Shown here piece by piece: positions 1-6,206 of a stretch of 26,448 nucleotides of DNA (position 1 is the first letter of the stretch; the number at the start of each line of letters is the position of its first letter). The notes under the pieces were generated by a model. That model was not told the DNA's origin, searched no databases, and saw only the letters and a list, made by a program, of their open reading frames with translations. The translations under genes were made by a program, and so were the position numbers. The stretch lies in contig JAZRUI010000011.1 of the NCBI GenBank assembly GCA_045652465.1, positions 1 to 26,448 of the forward strand, written 5' to 3'. This DNA is from SIG589 sp045652465. GTDB lineage: Bacteria > Bacillota > Clostridia > Oscillospirales > Acutalibacteraceae.

Positions 1-1
1 T

Positions 2-337
2 GTGCATCTCGACGTAGGCAACCGTGCTAAGAAGTATCTCGGTGATGAGATCTACGGTACCAATTCGGTAACGACCAACTTTTATAGTTACTTTAAGGTC
101 ACCAAGGCTGACGTAGCAAAGTATACGGGTGAATCAGTGCCACCGAACTATTTCAAAAAATACACCGGCAGCACGGTCAGCATCGTGTCAGCGCTTAAGT
201 CAATCGGCGCTGAGTCGTCCTATTCTTACCGCACAAAGATCGCTAAAGCAAACGACATAACCGGTTACCTGGGAACGGCAGGGCAAAACGGCAAAATGCT
301 GCGCTTGCTTAAAGAGGGCAAACTTATAAAACCTTAA
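2..337 (+). CDS. Endolysin-like / cell-wall-binding protein, C-terminal fragment (5' partial)
   Basis: The reading frame is open to the left edge of the window, so this is the last 111 residues of a longer protein. The first GTG should not be taken as the true start. The C-terminal half (about residues 55-111) runs TVSIVSALKSIG, SSYSYRTKIAKAN, YLGTAGQN, then MLRLLKEGKLIKP. I recognise this style of tail from clostridial peptidoglycan hydrolases and phage lysins, where it is thought to bind cell wall. The catalytic domain would lie outside the window. Codon choice (many GTA, ATC, CTT, TCG) looks unlike the GTT-rich genes downstream, which fits acquired DNA, although I did not compute it. A terminator follows directly. 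Its position beside tRNA-Gln suggests a prophage end. Family assignment is from memory and moderate. Confidence 0.55.
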   Translation: MHLDVGNRAKKYLGDEIYGTNSVTTNFYSYFKVTKADVAKYTGESVPPNYFKKYTGSTVSIVSALKSIGAESSYSYRTKIAKANDITGYLGTAGQNGKMLRLLKEGKLIKP

Positions 338-340
338 CAT

Positions 341-384
341 AAAAAACAGCGGACAGGCTCTCAAGGCTTGTTCGCTGTTTTTTT
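341..384 (+). terminator. Intrinsic terminator after the lysin-like gene
   Basis: AAAAAACAGCGGACAGGC pairs with GCTTGTTCGCTGTTTTTT through G-T wobbles around a loop of about 7 nt, ending in a T-run. It begins three bases after the stop codon and closes the partial gene on the left. Confidence 0.85.
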
Positions 385-393
385 ATTGGTTCT

Positions 394-438
394 CGTGTGC
401 AATTTCGTGTGCAATTTTGCATATTACGTGTGCATTTT
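394..438 (+). repeat. Three direct repeats of CGTGTGCAWTTT (possible integrase arm sites)
   Basis: CGTGTGCAATTT occurs twice in exact tandem (394-405 and 406-417), and CGTGTGCATTTT follows at 427-438. They lie between the lysin-like gene and the 3' end of tRNA-Gln. Short direct repeats like these are typical of arm-type sites bound by tyrosine integrases near attachment cores. That role is inferred from position; no integrase gene is visible in the window. Confidence 0.5.
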
Positions 439-500
439 AAGTGTTGATTTTGGTTATAAAATATCAATAATGATAAACGGAAATACCCATAAAACCGCAT

Positions 501-536
501 AAATAAAGGGAAAACCGCTATTTAAGCGATTTTCCC
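501..536 (-). terminator. Terminator of the tRNA transcription unit
   Basis: On the minus strand GGGAAAATCGCT pairs with AGCGGTTTTCCC around a short A/T loop, followed by TTTATTT. It begins a few bases after the CCA end of tRNA-Gln. It also lies between tRNA-Gln and the repeat cluster. Confidence 0.75.
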
Positions 537-539
537 ATC

Positions 540-614
540 TGGCTGGGGTGGCAGGATTCGAACCTACGAATGCAGCAGTCAAAGTGCTGTGTCTTACCGC
601 TTGACGACACCCCA
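540..614 (-). tRNA. tRNA-Gln (anticodon TTG)
   Basis: The minus strand folds as a full cloverleaf. A 7-bp acceptor TGGGGTG/CACCCCA, a short D stem GTC/GAC, the anticodon stem CAGCA/TGCTG with loop CTTTGAC (anticodon TTG, reads CAA) and a T arm with TTCGAAT are all present. The discriminator is G and the CCA end is encoded (540-542). The 3' end faces left towards the lysin-like fragment, the orientation expected if an element had integrated into the 3' end of this gene. Confidence 0.96.
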
Positions 615-628
615 ATATTAAGTTTTAG

Positions 629-663
629 AAAAATGCCGCAGACTTGATGCCTGCGGTATTTTT
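629..663. terminator. Terminator-like hairpin between the two tRNA genes
   Basis: AAAAATGCCGCAG pairs with CTGCGGTATTTTT (one G-T wobble) around a 9-nt loop. On the minus strand it directly follows tRNA-His and ends in a T-rich tract. It would therefore terminate, attenuate or serve as a processing signal before tRNA-Gln. No clear separate promoter fits in the 14 bases left before tRNA-Gln, so full termination here would silence that gene unless read-through occurs. Confidence 0.65.
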
Positions 664-665
664 CT

Positions 666-744
666 TGGGGTGGAAGATGGGATTCGAACCCACGATCTCC
701 AGTGCCACAAACTGGCGCTTTAGGCCAACTAAGCTACATCCACC
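666..744 (-). tRNA. tRNA-His (anticodon GTG)
   Basis: The minus strand gives a cloverleaf with anticodon stem CCAGT/ACTGG and loop TTGTGGC (anticodon GTG). The identity is supported by the extra 5' G (G-1, position 744) opposite C73, the hallmark of tRNA-His. CCA is encoded (666-668). The acceptor stem GTGGATG/CTTCCAC has a T-T mismatch at pair 6:67, a small oddity. It is the first gene of the minus-strand tRNA unit. Confidence 0.95.
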
Positions 745-772
745 AAATATTAAGCGTCAAAACGCAAAAATT

Positions 773-800
773 ATTATAACACAGGAATTCTATTTGTCAA
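773..800 (-). promoter_or_regulatory. Consensus sigma-A promoter for the tRNA genes
   Basis: On the minus strand a perfect -35 TTGACA (795-800) and a perfect -10 TATAAT (773-778) are separated by 16 bp. Transcription would begin about 20 bases before tRNA-His. The -35 box lies only a few bases after the stop of the neighbouring small gene. Confidence 0.88.
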
Positions 801-807
801 TACTTTT

Positions 808-1023
808 TTAGATTATAAAATCTTCACTTTTATAATTGTTTGCCAAAACCGCCTTTTGGGGCACTCTTTTGGTGACATCATAAGCATATTTTCGGCAGCA
901 ATCGTTTTTATTAACAACGCCGCGTTTCGCGCATAAAACCTCGCTGTCCGAATCAAATTCGCGCGAGAAAACGCAATGCCTGCATAGACGCGGAATATCG
1001 CTTTTAAAAAGTTTGGCTTTCAT
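808..1023 (-). CDS. Small Cys-rich conserved hypothetical protein
   Basis: A 71-residue protein with a C-x2-C near residues 14-17 and a second cysteine group in LCAKRGVV followed by DCCRKYAYD, then a Lys/Arg-rich KRVP segment. The paired cysteines suggest a small metal-binding (zinc-ribbon-like) fold. Similar short proteins with IPRLC, LC-x-K-x-G-V and C-R-x-Y-x-YD patterns occur in clostridial genomes in my memory, without known function. There is no signal peptide or membrane segment. The likely ribosome binding site AAGGA (1037-1041) lies about 13 bases before the ATG and sits inside the 3' arm of the terminator hairpin of the upstream gene. Family recognition is moderate and function is unknown. 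Confidence 0.7.
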   Translation of the reverse strand: MKAKLFKSDIPRLCRHCVFSREFDSDSEVLCAKRGVVNKNDCCRKYAYDVTKRVPQKAVLANNYKSEDFII

Positions 1024-1025
1024 AG

Positions 1026-1073
1026 AAAAAACACCGTCCTTACCACTATTCTACCACAGGACGGCGTTTTTTT
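1026..1073 (-). terminator. Terminator of ylbJ, overlapping the RBS of the next small gene
   Basis: AAAAAACACCGTCCT (1026-1040) pairs with AGGACGGCGTTTTTT (1058-1072) with one imperfect pair and a 17-nt loop. It works in the minus direction just after the ylbJ stop. The downstream arm on the minus strand contains AAGGACGG, which is also the best ribosome binding site for the small gene starting at 1023. The loop contains TGGTAGAAT, an extended -10-like sequence (1048-1056). Confidence 0.75.
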
Positions 1074-2117
1074 CTACATAAATTTTATTTTTTTATGCTC
1101 GCTTATTGAGGCGCAAAGCATAAGCCCTAAAAATATAAGTGCGGCCGCCGATGCATATGAAAAGGAAACATTATTTCGCTTCGCGACAACATTGTTGGTT
1201 ATTGTCTTAACTGTCCTATTGTCTAAAATCAAAAACAAATATGTTATTAAGGCCGATATTGCCGCATGGAAAGCGCGAAATATTAGAAATTTTGGGTATC
1301 TCGGCGCGATTTCTTTTGCGGCGGAATAAATTTGCGAATGAATGCAAAGCCCGCAAAAGCTCAATAAAACAGCAATCAGCACCACATTTTTATCGGCACA
1401 AAGCGTTCCGTTTGTTACCTCCGAAATCAGCAAAAAGAAACGCTTTAAATTTTGAGGTATCGGCAAGAAATTAACAATAGCGATTATTGCCGAAAAAAGG
1501 ATAACCCATCCGCAAATGCCCATAATCGAACGCGAGGCATCGGCAGTTGCTTCAACAAAGGCATCGCTGAGTGCCATATGGTTTTGCTTATGTGAGGGCG
1601 GCTTTTGCGGTGTTCGAAACTCGATTATAAAAGCGAGAATTAATGTTGCGGTTATATTCCCGATTAAAAGAGCGAGGCCGTAATAACTATCTCCTAAAAT
1701 TCCTTCGCCAATTGCGGTTAATATGAATGCAGGTCCCGCGCTGACGCAGTAAAGAATCATTCTCTTGGCTTCAGCTTTGCTGATTTCATCCTGCTCATAG
1801 AGCGTTCTAACCAGCCTGGCGCCCACGGGATAACCCGCAATCATCGACATTAAAAAAACGCAAAATTTCTCGCCCGATAAACGGAAAATTCTCATAGAAA
1901 TCGGCGCGAATAGCTTTGAGGCTTTATTGAATATTCCGCTTTTAAATCCAAAAAGCGCGATAGCGCAAAAAGGGAAGAGCGAAGGGATAATAATATTGGC
2001 GCAAAGCATAAGTCCATCTTTTGCGCCGTTTGCCGAAACCGCGGGAAAGAAAAGACAAACTATACCGAGAGTCAGCATAATAGTCGCGGCGGCGCTCATT
2101 TTAAAAACTCTACCCAT
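1074..2117 (-). CDS. ylbJ: Sporulation integral membrane protein YlbJ
   Basis: 347 residues, strongly hydrophobic, with several membrane segments (about residues 8-28, 33-55, 84-105, 125-165, 195-225, 240-258, 280-300 and 318-340). It carries conserved stretches of the nucleoside-recognition 'gate' domain of YlbJ, including MIAGYPVGARL and CVSAGPAFIL. YlbJ is a mother-cell membrane protein needed for normal spore formation in Bacillus; its molecular job is unclear. The ATG at 2115-2117 follows a strong GGAGGTG site. It is transcribed divergently from yqfC, and a sigma-E-like promoter lies just upstream. In B. subtilis ylbJ lies near ylbM; here the ylbM homologue (tmcAL) is about 22 kb away. 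Confidence 0.9.
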   Translation of the reverse strand: MGRVFKMSAAATIMLTLGIVCLFFPAVSANGAKDGLMLCANIIIPSLFPFCAIALFGFKSGIFNKASKLFAPISMRIFRLSGEKFCVFLMSMIAGYPVGARLVRTLYEQDEISKAEAKRMILYCVSAGPAFILTAIGEGILGDSYYGLALLIGNITATLILAFIIEFRTPQKPPSHKQNHMALSDAFVEATADASRSIMGICGWVILFSAIIAIVNFLPIPQNLKRFFLLISEVTNGTLCADKNVVLIAVLLSFCGLCIHSQIYSAAKEIAPRYPKFLIFRAFHAAISALITYLFLILDNRTVKTITNNVVAKRNNVSFSYASAAALIFLGLMLCASISEHKKIKFM

Positions 2118-2134
2118 AAATCACACCTCCTTCA

Positions 2135-2161
2135 AGTATATGGGGCGTGAACTAATAATAT
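2135..2161 (-). promoter_or_regulatory. Candidate sigma-E promoter of ylbJ
   Basis: On the minus strand ATATT (2157-2161), a 14-bp spacer and CATATACT (2135-2142) match the -35 (with central ATA) and -10 (CATAnnnT) pattern of mother-cell sigma-E promoters. The transcript would start very close to the ylbJ ribosome binding site. The match is by eye; ylbJ belongs to the sigma-E regulon in Bacillus, which supports it. Confidence 0.45.
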
Positions 2162-2186
2162 TATTATGTTAGAATGGGGGATTTTT

Positions 2187-2438
2187 ATGGCAAAACCGAA
2201 GCTGCCTTGGGAACTGCAAAATGTATTGCAAAGCGGCGCACACATAGAACTTTTTTCTAATAACGAGGCAATTATCGATGGAATCAAAGGGGTGCTCGAA
2301 TATAACGATTCTTATATAAAATTAAATGCCGGCAAAGGAACGATTGAAATTTCCGGCAATATGCTCGAAATTTCTTCGCTTTATGCGGGGGGCTTGAGCA
2401 TTTGCGGGAAAATTGAAAAAATCGAATTTTTAGGATAG
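2187..2438 (+). CDS. yqfC: Sporulation protein YqfC
   Basis: A soluble protein of 83 residues from the chosen start, of the YabP/YqfC family: beta-rich with regular IEL, AIIDG and IEISGNMLEISS strands and no membrane segment. The start is placed at ATG 2187 because GGGGGA lies six bases before it, whereas the in-frame ATG at 2166 has no ribosome binding site. It is followed by yqfD after 8 bp, the usual yqfC-yqfD pair. In Bacillus both are sigma-E-dependent mother-cell genes, and YqfC is thought to act with YqfD at the forespore-engulfing membranes. Biochemical function is not known. Confidence 0.88.
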   Translation: MAKPKLPWELQNVLQSGAHIELFSNNEAIIDGIKGVLEYNDSYIKLNAGKGTIEISGNMLEISSLYAGGLSICGKIEKIEFLG

Positions 2439-2446
2439 GTGATGAA

Positions 2447-3613
2447 ATGATTTTTTTGAAATTTTATCGTTTCTTTATGGGAAAATTAAAGCTTGAAGCC
2501 AGCGGAATGTTTGCCGAAAGAATACTCAATTTGTGTTCACATAACGGGATAGGAATTTGGGGCATTCGCAAGAAGAATGATAAGATAACTTTTTATATAA
2601 TTGTTCGCGATTTTTTCGCGTTGCGCCCTATTATGGCAGGAACAAAAATACGAATCCATATCCTAAAAAAGAGCGGTTTTCCTTTTGTTGTCAAGCGTTA
2701 TAAACGCCGCTACGGGCTCTTTGCGGGAATAGCGCTTTTTTTCGCAACACTTCAAATTTTATCGCTCTTCGTTTGGAACATAAATATTGCGGGCAATGAA
2801 ACGGTTGATAGCGCTGAAATCCTCGCAGCTTGCAGGCAAATAGGTATAAAAGAGGGGGCATTTTCAAGGAATATCGACACGCAAAAATTAAGGCTTTTAT
2901 TGCTCTCAAAGGTTGATGGGCTCGCATGGGCGGCAATAAACATTGAGGGCTGTGCGTTAACCGTTGATGTAACCGAAGAGGCAAAAAAGAAAGAGCATAA
3001 TAATGCGCCCTGCAATTTGGTTGCCAACGGTAACGGAATCATTAGAAGAATAGAGGTTTCGGAAGGCAAAAGCCTCGTTAAGGTTGGCGATGCCGTTGCC
3101 GAAGGGCAGCTTTTGGTTTCGGGAATTTATGAATATAAAAACGGCTGCACCGAGCTTAAGCATTCTATTGCCGAAATAACCGCCGAGGTTTATGAAACTG
3201 TTTCGGCAACCGTTCCGCTGAAACAAGAGATTAAAACATTAGAAGAAGAAAAAGAAAAATGCTATACCTTGAGTTTTTTTGGCATTAAATTGCCGCTTTA
3301 TCTTGGAGGATTCGGTAAAGAATATTTAAGAGAAGATGAGATTTTGCGCCTTGAAAACGAGAAAAATTATTTGCCGATATATTTTCATAAATCAACCTTC
3401 AAAAAGGTCGAAAAACGAGAAACCACCCTATCCCGCGAAACCGCCGAAAAAATGGCGAAAGAGCAGTTGGATAGGCAGCTAAAGGATGTAGAAATAATAG
3501 AAAAAAGCATTGATATACGGCAAAATGATGATTCCGTAACGGTTGTTTATGATATTGTTGCCTTGAAAAATATCGCAAAAGAAGATTTTTTGTTATTTAG
3601 TACTACAAATTAG
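2447..3613 (+). CDS. yqfD: Sporulation protein YqfD
   Basis: 388 residues, close to the usual family length. The N-terminal part (about 1-80) is the soluble YqfD domain, followed by one membrane segment (about 88-108, after a Lys/Arg-rich VKRYKRRYG). The long C-terminal part lies outside the cytoplasm, with a beta-rich ring-building-like segment and a charged helical stretch (EIKTLEEEKEKC). The family is the partner of YqfC and is needed for sporulation in several Firmicutes. The ATG follows GGATAGGTGA directly after the yqfC stop, so the two are translated from one message. phoH follows after a short gap with its own promoter-like element. Confidence 0.9.
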   Translation: MIFLKFYRFFMGKLKLEASGMFAERILNLCSHNGIGIWGIRKKNDKITFYIIVRDFFALRPIMAGTKIRIHILKKSGFPFVVKRYKRRYGLFAGIALFFATLQILSLFVWNINIAGNETVDSAEILAACRQIGIKEGAFSRNIDTQKLRLLLLSKVDGLAWAAINIEGCALTVDVTEEAKKKEHNNAPCNLVANGNGIIRRIEVSEGKSLVKVGDAVAEGQLLVSGIYEYKNGCTELKHSIAEITAEVYETVSATVPLKQEIKTLEEEKEKCYTLSFFGIKLPLYLGGFGKEYLREDEILRLENEKNYLPIYFHKSTFKKVEKRETTLSRETAEKMAKEQLDRQLKDVEIIEKSIDIRQNDDSVTVVYDIVALKNIAKEDFLLFSTTN

Positions 3614-3623
3614 AATAATTATA

Positions 3624-3632
3624 TGCTATAAT
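3624..3632 (+). promoter_or_regulatory. Extended -10 promoter candidate for phoH
   Basis: TGCTATAAT is a perfect extended -10 element (TGn plus TATAAT) in the short gap between yqfD and phoH, about 32 bases before the TTG start. No good -35 box is seen, as is common for extended -10 promoters. It would let phoH-ybeY-era be made in vegetative cells independently of the sporulation genes upstream. Confidence 0.5.
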
Positions 3633-3664
3633 TATTTTGAATAAATATACTAAGGAGATAAAAC

Positions 3665-4663
3665 TTGGATAGAAATATTGATATTGAGCGGGTTGAGCAA
3701 ATTGCAGGCCTGTTTGGAAACTTCGATGAAAATGTTAAACGCATTGAAAATAAATACGGGGTTAGCATAACCTCGCATTCGAATCAAATTAAAATTTCCG
3801 GAGACCCTGAAGGTGTTTCTTGCAGCGTTCGTGCCATTGAATGCCTCTTGAAACTCATCAATAAGGGGGAGGAAATCAACGAGCAAAATCTGCAGTATGT
3901 TTTTGCCCTTATCGGGGATGGCGAGGATGAGAAAATCGAAAATTTAACCGATACAGGCTGCATATGCATAACCTCGAAAGGTCGTCCTGTTAAACCCAAA
4001 ACCCTCGGACAAAAGCAATATGTTGAAGCAATTAAAAACAACACCATAACCATCGGCGTTGGCCCTGCAGGAACGGGTAAAACCTATTTGGCGGTTGCGA
4101 TGGCGGTTAAGGCTTTTCGAGCAAAAGAAATCAATCGCATAATTTTAACAAGACCTGCGGTTGAAGCGGGCGAAAAGCTTGGCTTTCTTCCGGGCGATTT
4201 GCAGCAAAAGGTTGACCCATATCTTCGACCGCTTTATGATGCGCTTTTTGATATGCTTGGAGCCGAAAGCTTCCAGCGTTGCCAAGAGCGCGGCGATATC
4301 GAGGTTGCTCCGCTCGCTTATATGCGCGGAAGAACCTTGGATGATAGCTTTATAATACTCGATGAAGCGCAAAACACAACCAGCGAACAAATGAAGATGT
4401 TCTTAACTCGCCTTGGCTTTAATTCAAAGGCGGTTGTAACGGGCGATATAACCCAAATCGACCTGCCTGACGGCAAAAAATCGGGCCTTAAAGAGGTTGT
4501 AACGATTCTTAAGGGAATAGATGATATTGCCATTTCAAAATTTTCCGACCGCGATGTTGTCAGACATCGTTTGGTTCAAGAAATTATAAAGGCTTATGAA
4601 AAACATGAGGAAAGAAAAAACAATGATAAAAGCGACAATAACAAATTCACAAAGAAAGGTTAA
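3665..4663 (+). CDS. phoH: PhoH family ATPase
   Basis: 332 residues with a short N-terminal KH-like region (about 25-90) and a PhoH ATPase domain. Walker A is GPAGTGKT (133-140) and Walker B is FIILDEAQN (about 229-237). The helicase-like VVTGDITQIDLP segment follows. PhoH ATPases are linked to RNA metabolism and ribosome maturation, and are nearly always next to ybeY, as here. The start is TTG at 3665, supported by AAGGAG seven bases before it. The 3' end overlaps ybeY by about 40 bases. In Bacillus pgpH (yqfF) sits between phoH and ybeY; it is absent here. Confidence 0.93.
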   Translation: MDRNIDIERVEQIAGLFGNFDENVKRIENKYGVSITSHSNQIKISGDPEGVSCSVRAIECLLKLINKGEEINEQNLQYVFALIGDGEDEKIENLTDTGCICITSKGRPVKPKTLGQKQYVEAIKNNTITIGVGPAGTGKTYLAVAMAVKAFRAKEINRIILTRPAVEAGEKLGFLPGDLQQKVDPYLRPLYDALFDMLGAESFQRCQERGDIEVAPLAYMRGRTLDDSFIILDEAQNTTSEQMKMFLTRLGFNSKAVVTGDITQIDLPDGKKSGLKEVVTILKGIDDIAISKFSDRDVVRHRLVQEIIKAYEKHEERKNNDKSDNNKFTKKG

Positions 4664-5096
4664 TGTAACGCCAGAGCTTAAAGAACTCATTGTTTCGGCT
4701 TGCGAAGCAACATTAAAGGATAACGAGTTTAATGAGCCTGCCGAGGTTAGCATTACCCTTGTAAGCGATAAAAAAATTCGCGAAATTAACCGCGAATTCC
4801 GTGATATTGATAAAGCGACCGATGTTTTATCCTTTCCGCTCGGCGAGGATGGGATTTATGATGAGAATCCCGAAAACGGCAATTTGATGCTCGGCGATAT
4901 CGTTCTCTCGCTTGAGCGCGCGCAAAGCCAGTCTTTGGAATTCGGTCATTCCTTTGAGCGAGAGGCTGCATATTTAACGGTGCATTCAATGCTTCATTTG
5001 CTTGGATATGACCATGTTAATTCGGATGAGGAAAAAGCAGTTATGCGAAAAAAGGAAGAGCAGGTTATGGAGCTGCTCGATTTAAGGAGAAACTAA
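4623..5096 (+). CDS. ybeY: rRNA maturation endoribonuclease YbeY
   Basis: 157 residues from the chosen start. The zinc-binding signature H-x3-H-x5-H is present as HSMLHLLGYDH (residues 121, 125 and 131), preceded by the family's TDVLSFPL and GDIVLS segments. YbeY is a metal-dependent RNase that helps form the 3' end of 16S rRNA and takes part in ribosome quality control. ATG 4623 is preferred over the ATGs at 4596 and 4605 because GAGGAAAG lies nine bases upstream of it. The gene overlaps phoH by 41 bases and shares a TAATG overlap with era, so the three are translationally coupled. Confidence 0.95.
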   Translation: MIKATITNSQRKVNVTPELKELIVSACEATLKDNEFNEPAEVSITLVSDKKIREINREFRDIDKATDVLSFPLGEDGIYDENPENGNLMLGDIVLSLERAQSQSLEFGHSFEREAAYLTVHSMLHLLGYDHVNSDEEKAVMRKKEEQVMELLDLRRN

Positions 5097-6013
5097 TGAA
5101 AAAATCAGCTTTTATTGCGGTTGTTGGTCGTGCTAATGTCGGCAAATCTTCTTTTGTTAACCGCGCAGTCGGCGAAAAGGTTGCCATCGTTTCGGAGAAG
5201 CCTCAAACAACCCGAACCAAAATTATGGGAGTTTTAACAAAGGGGGACACCCAGCTTGTCTTTATCGACACCCCCGGTTTCCATAAGCCGCATAACGCGC
5301 TTGGCGAAAATATGATGAAGGCGGTTGGCGCAGGTCTTTCGGATGTTGATGCCGCTATTTTTATGGTTGAGGCGGTAACCCGCTTTAAGTTTGACCCCGA
5401 AAATCTTCCTCCCGCCGAGCTCAAGCTTATAGATGAACTCAAAAAACGCAAGATACCCGTTATCTTGGCGGTTAACAAAATTGATCTTTTAGAAAATAAA
5501 GCCGATATGTTGCCCATAATCGGTGCTTACAGTGGTCTTATCGATTTTGCGGCAGTTGTTCCTTTTTCAGCTAAAAACGGCGATGGAGCCGAAATTTTGA
5601 TAAATGAGCTTATGGCGTTTTGCAAGGAGTCGGTTCATTATTTCGATAGCGACACCGTAACCGACCAAAGCGAGCGCACTATGGTTGCCGAAATGATTCG
5701 CGAGAAGTTGCTTCGGACCCTCGATAACGAGGTGCCGCATGGTATCGCAATCGATTTGGAGCAGTTTTTCGAGAGCGATAGCGCCAAGGGCGAACCGATT
5801 TTGAATGTCAGCGCCGTTATCTATTGCGAACGCGAAAGCCATAAGGGTATTATCATCGGCAAAAAAGGCGCTTTGCTCAAAAAAATCGGAACGCTGGCGC
5901 GCAAGGATATCGAAGAATTCTATGGCATTCAGGTTTCGCTGAAACTTTGGGTTAAGGTTAAGGAAAACTGGCGTTCTATGCAGGGCGCGATTCACGGTTT
6001 CGGTCTTGACTGA
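5096..6013 (+). CDS. era: GTPase Era
   Basis: 305 residues, a normal Era length. The GTPase domain shows G1 GRANVGKS (11-18), the TT of switch I (38-39), G3 DTPG (58-61), G4 NKID (127-130) and SAK (158-160). The C-terminal KH domain has GIIIGKKG (251-258). Era binds 16S rRNA near its 3' end and assists 30S subunit assembly, the same process as YbeY upstream. The start overlaps the ybeY stop by one base (TAATG) after AAGGAGA. Unlike Bacillus, no dgkA or cdd gene intervenes. Confidence 0.97.
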   Translation: MKKSAFIAVVGRANVGKSSFVNRAVGEKVAIVSEKPQTTRTKIMGVLTKGDTQLVFIDTPGFHKPHNALGENMMKAVGAGLSDVDAAIFMVEAVTRFKFDPENLPPAELKLIDELKKRKIPVILAVNKIDLLENKADMLPIIGAYSGLIDFAAVVPFSAKNGDGAEILINELMAFCKESVHYFDSDTVTDQSERTMVAEMIREKLLRTLDNEVPHGIAIDLEQFFESDSAKGEPILNVSAVIYCERESHKGIIIGKKGALLKKIGTLARKDIEEFYGIQVSLKLWVKVKENWRSMQGAIHGFGLD

Positions 6014-6068
6014 TTTTACCTTTAATATTTTTAAACCGCGCAACAAAAAATAATCTCGGGTGATAAAA

Positions 6069-6206
6069 ATGACCGAGAAAAATGCTTGGCAAAATTTTTT
6101 GAATTGCGGTTCAGTTAGTGCATATTTGAATTATTGCAATATTAAAAGAAAGGAAGGTAAGGCTAATGAGCCTGTCAACCAACGGGTTGGTAATCAGGGT
6201 AAATAA
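6069..6206 (+). CDS. yqzL: YqzL-like small protein
   Basis: A 45-codon frame in the gap between era and recO. The N-terminal half carries W-x2-F, GSVSAYL and a following Tyr (about residues 7-22), which fits the W..F..[TS]G....YL pattern of the short YqzL family. In B. subtilis yqzL occupies exactly this place between era and recO. GGGTGA lies about five bases before the ATG. The 3' part overlaps the start of recO by 41 bases in another frame, which may couple their translation; the C-terminal tail in the overlap looks unconserved. Function of YqzL is not known. Length and family match are suggestive, not proof. Confidence 0.65.
   Translation: MTEKNAWQNFLNCGSVSAYLNYCNIKRKEGKANEPVNQRVGNQGK

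Noticed and set aside
394..438. CRISPR array
   Set aside because: Units are 12 bases with almost no spacers and no cas genes are present; integrase-type sites are more likely.
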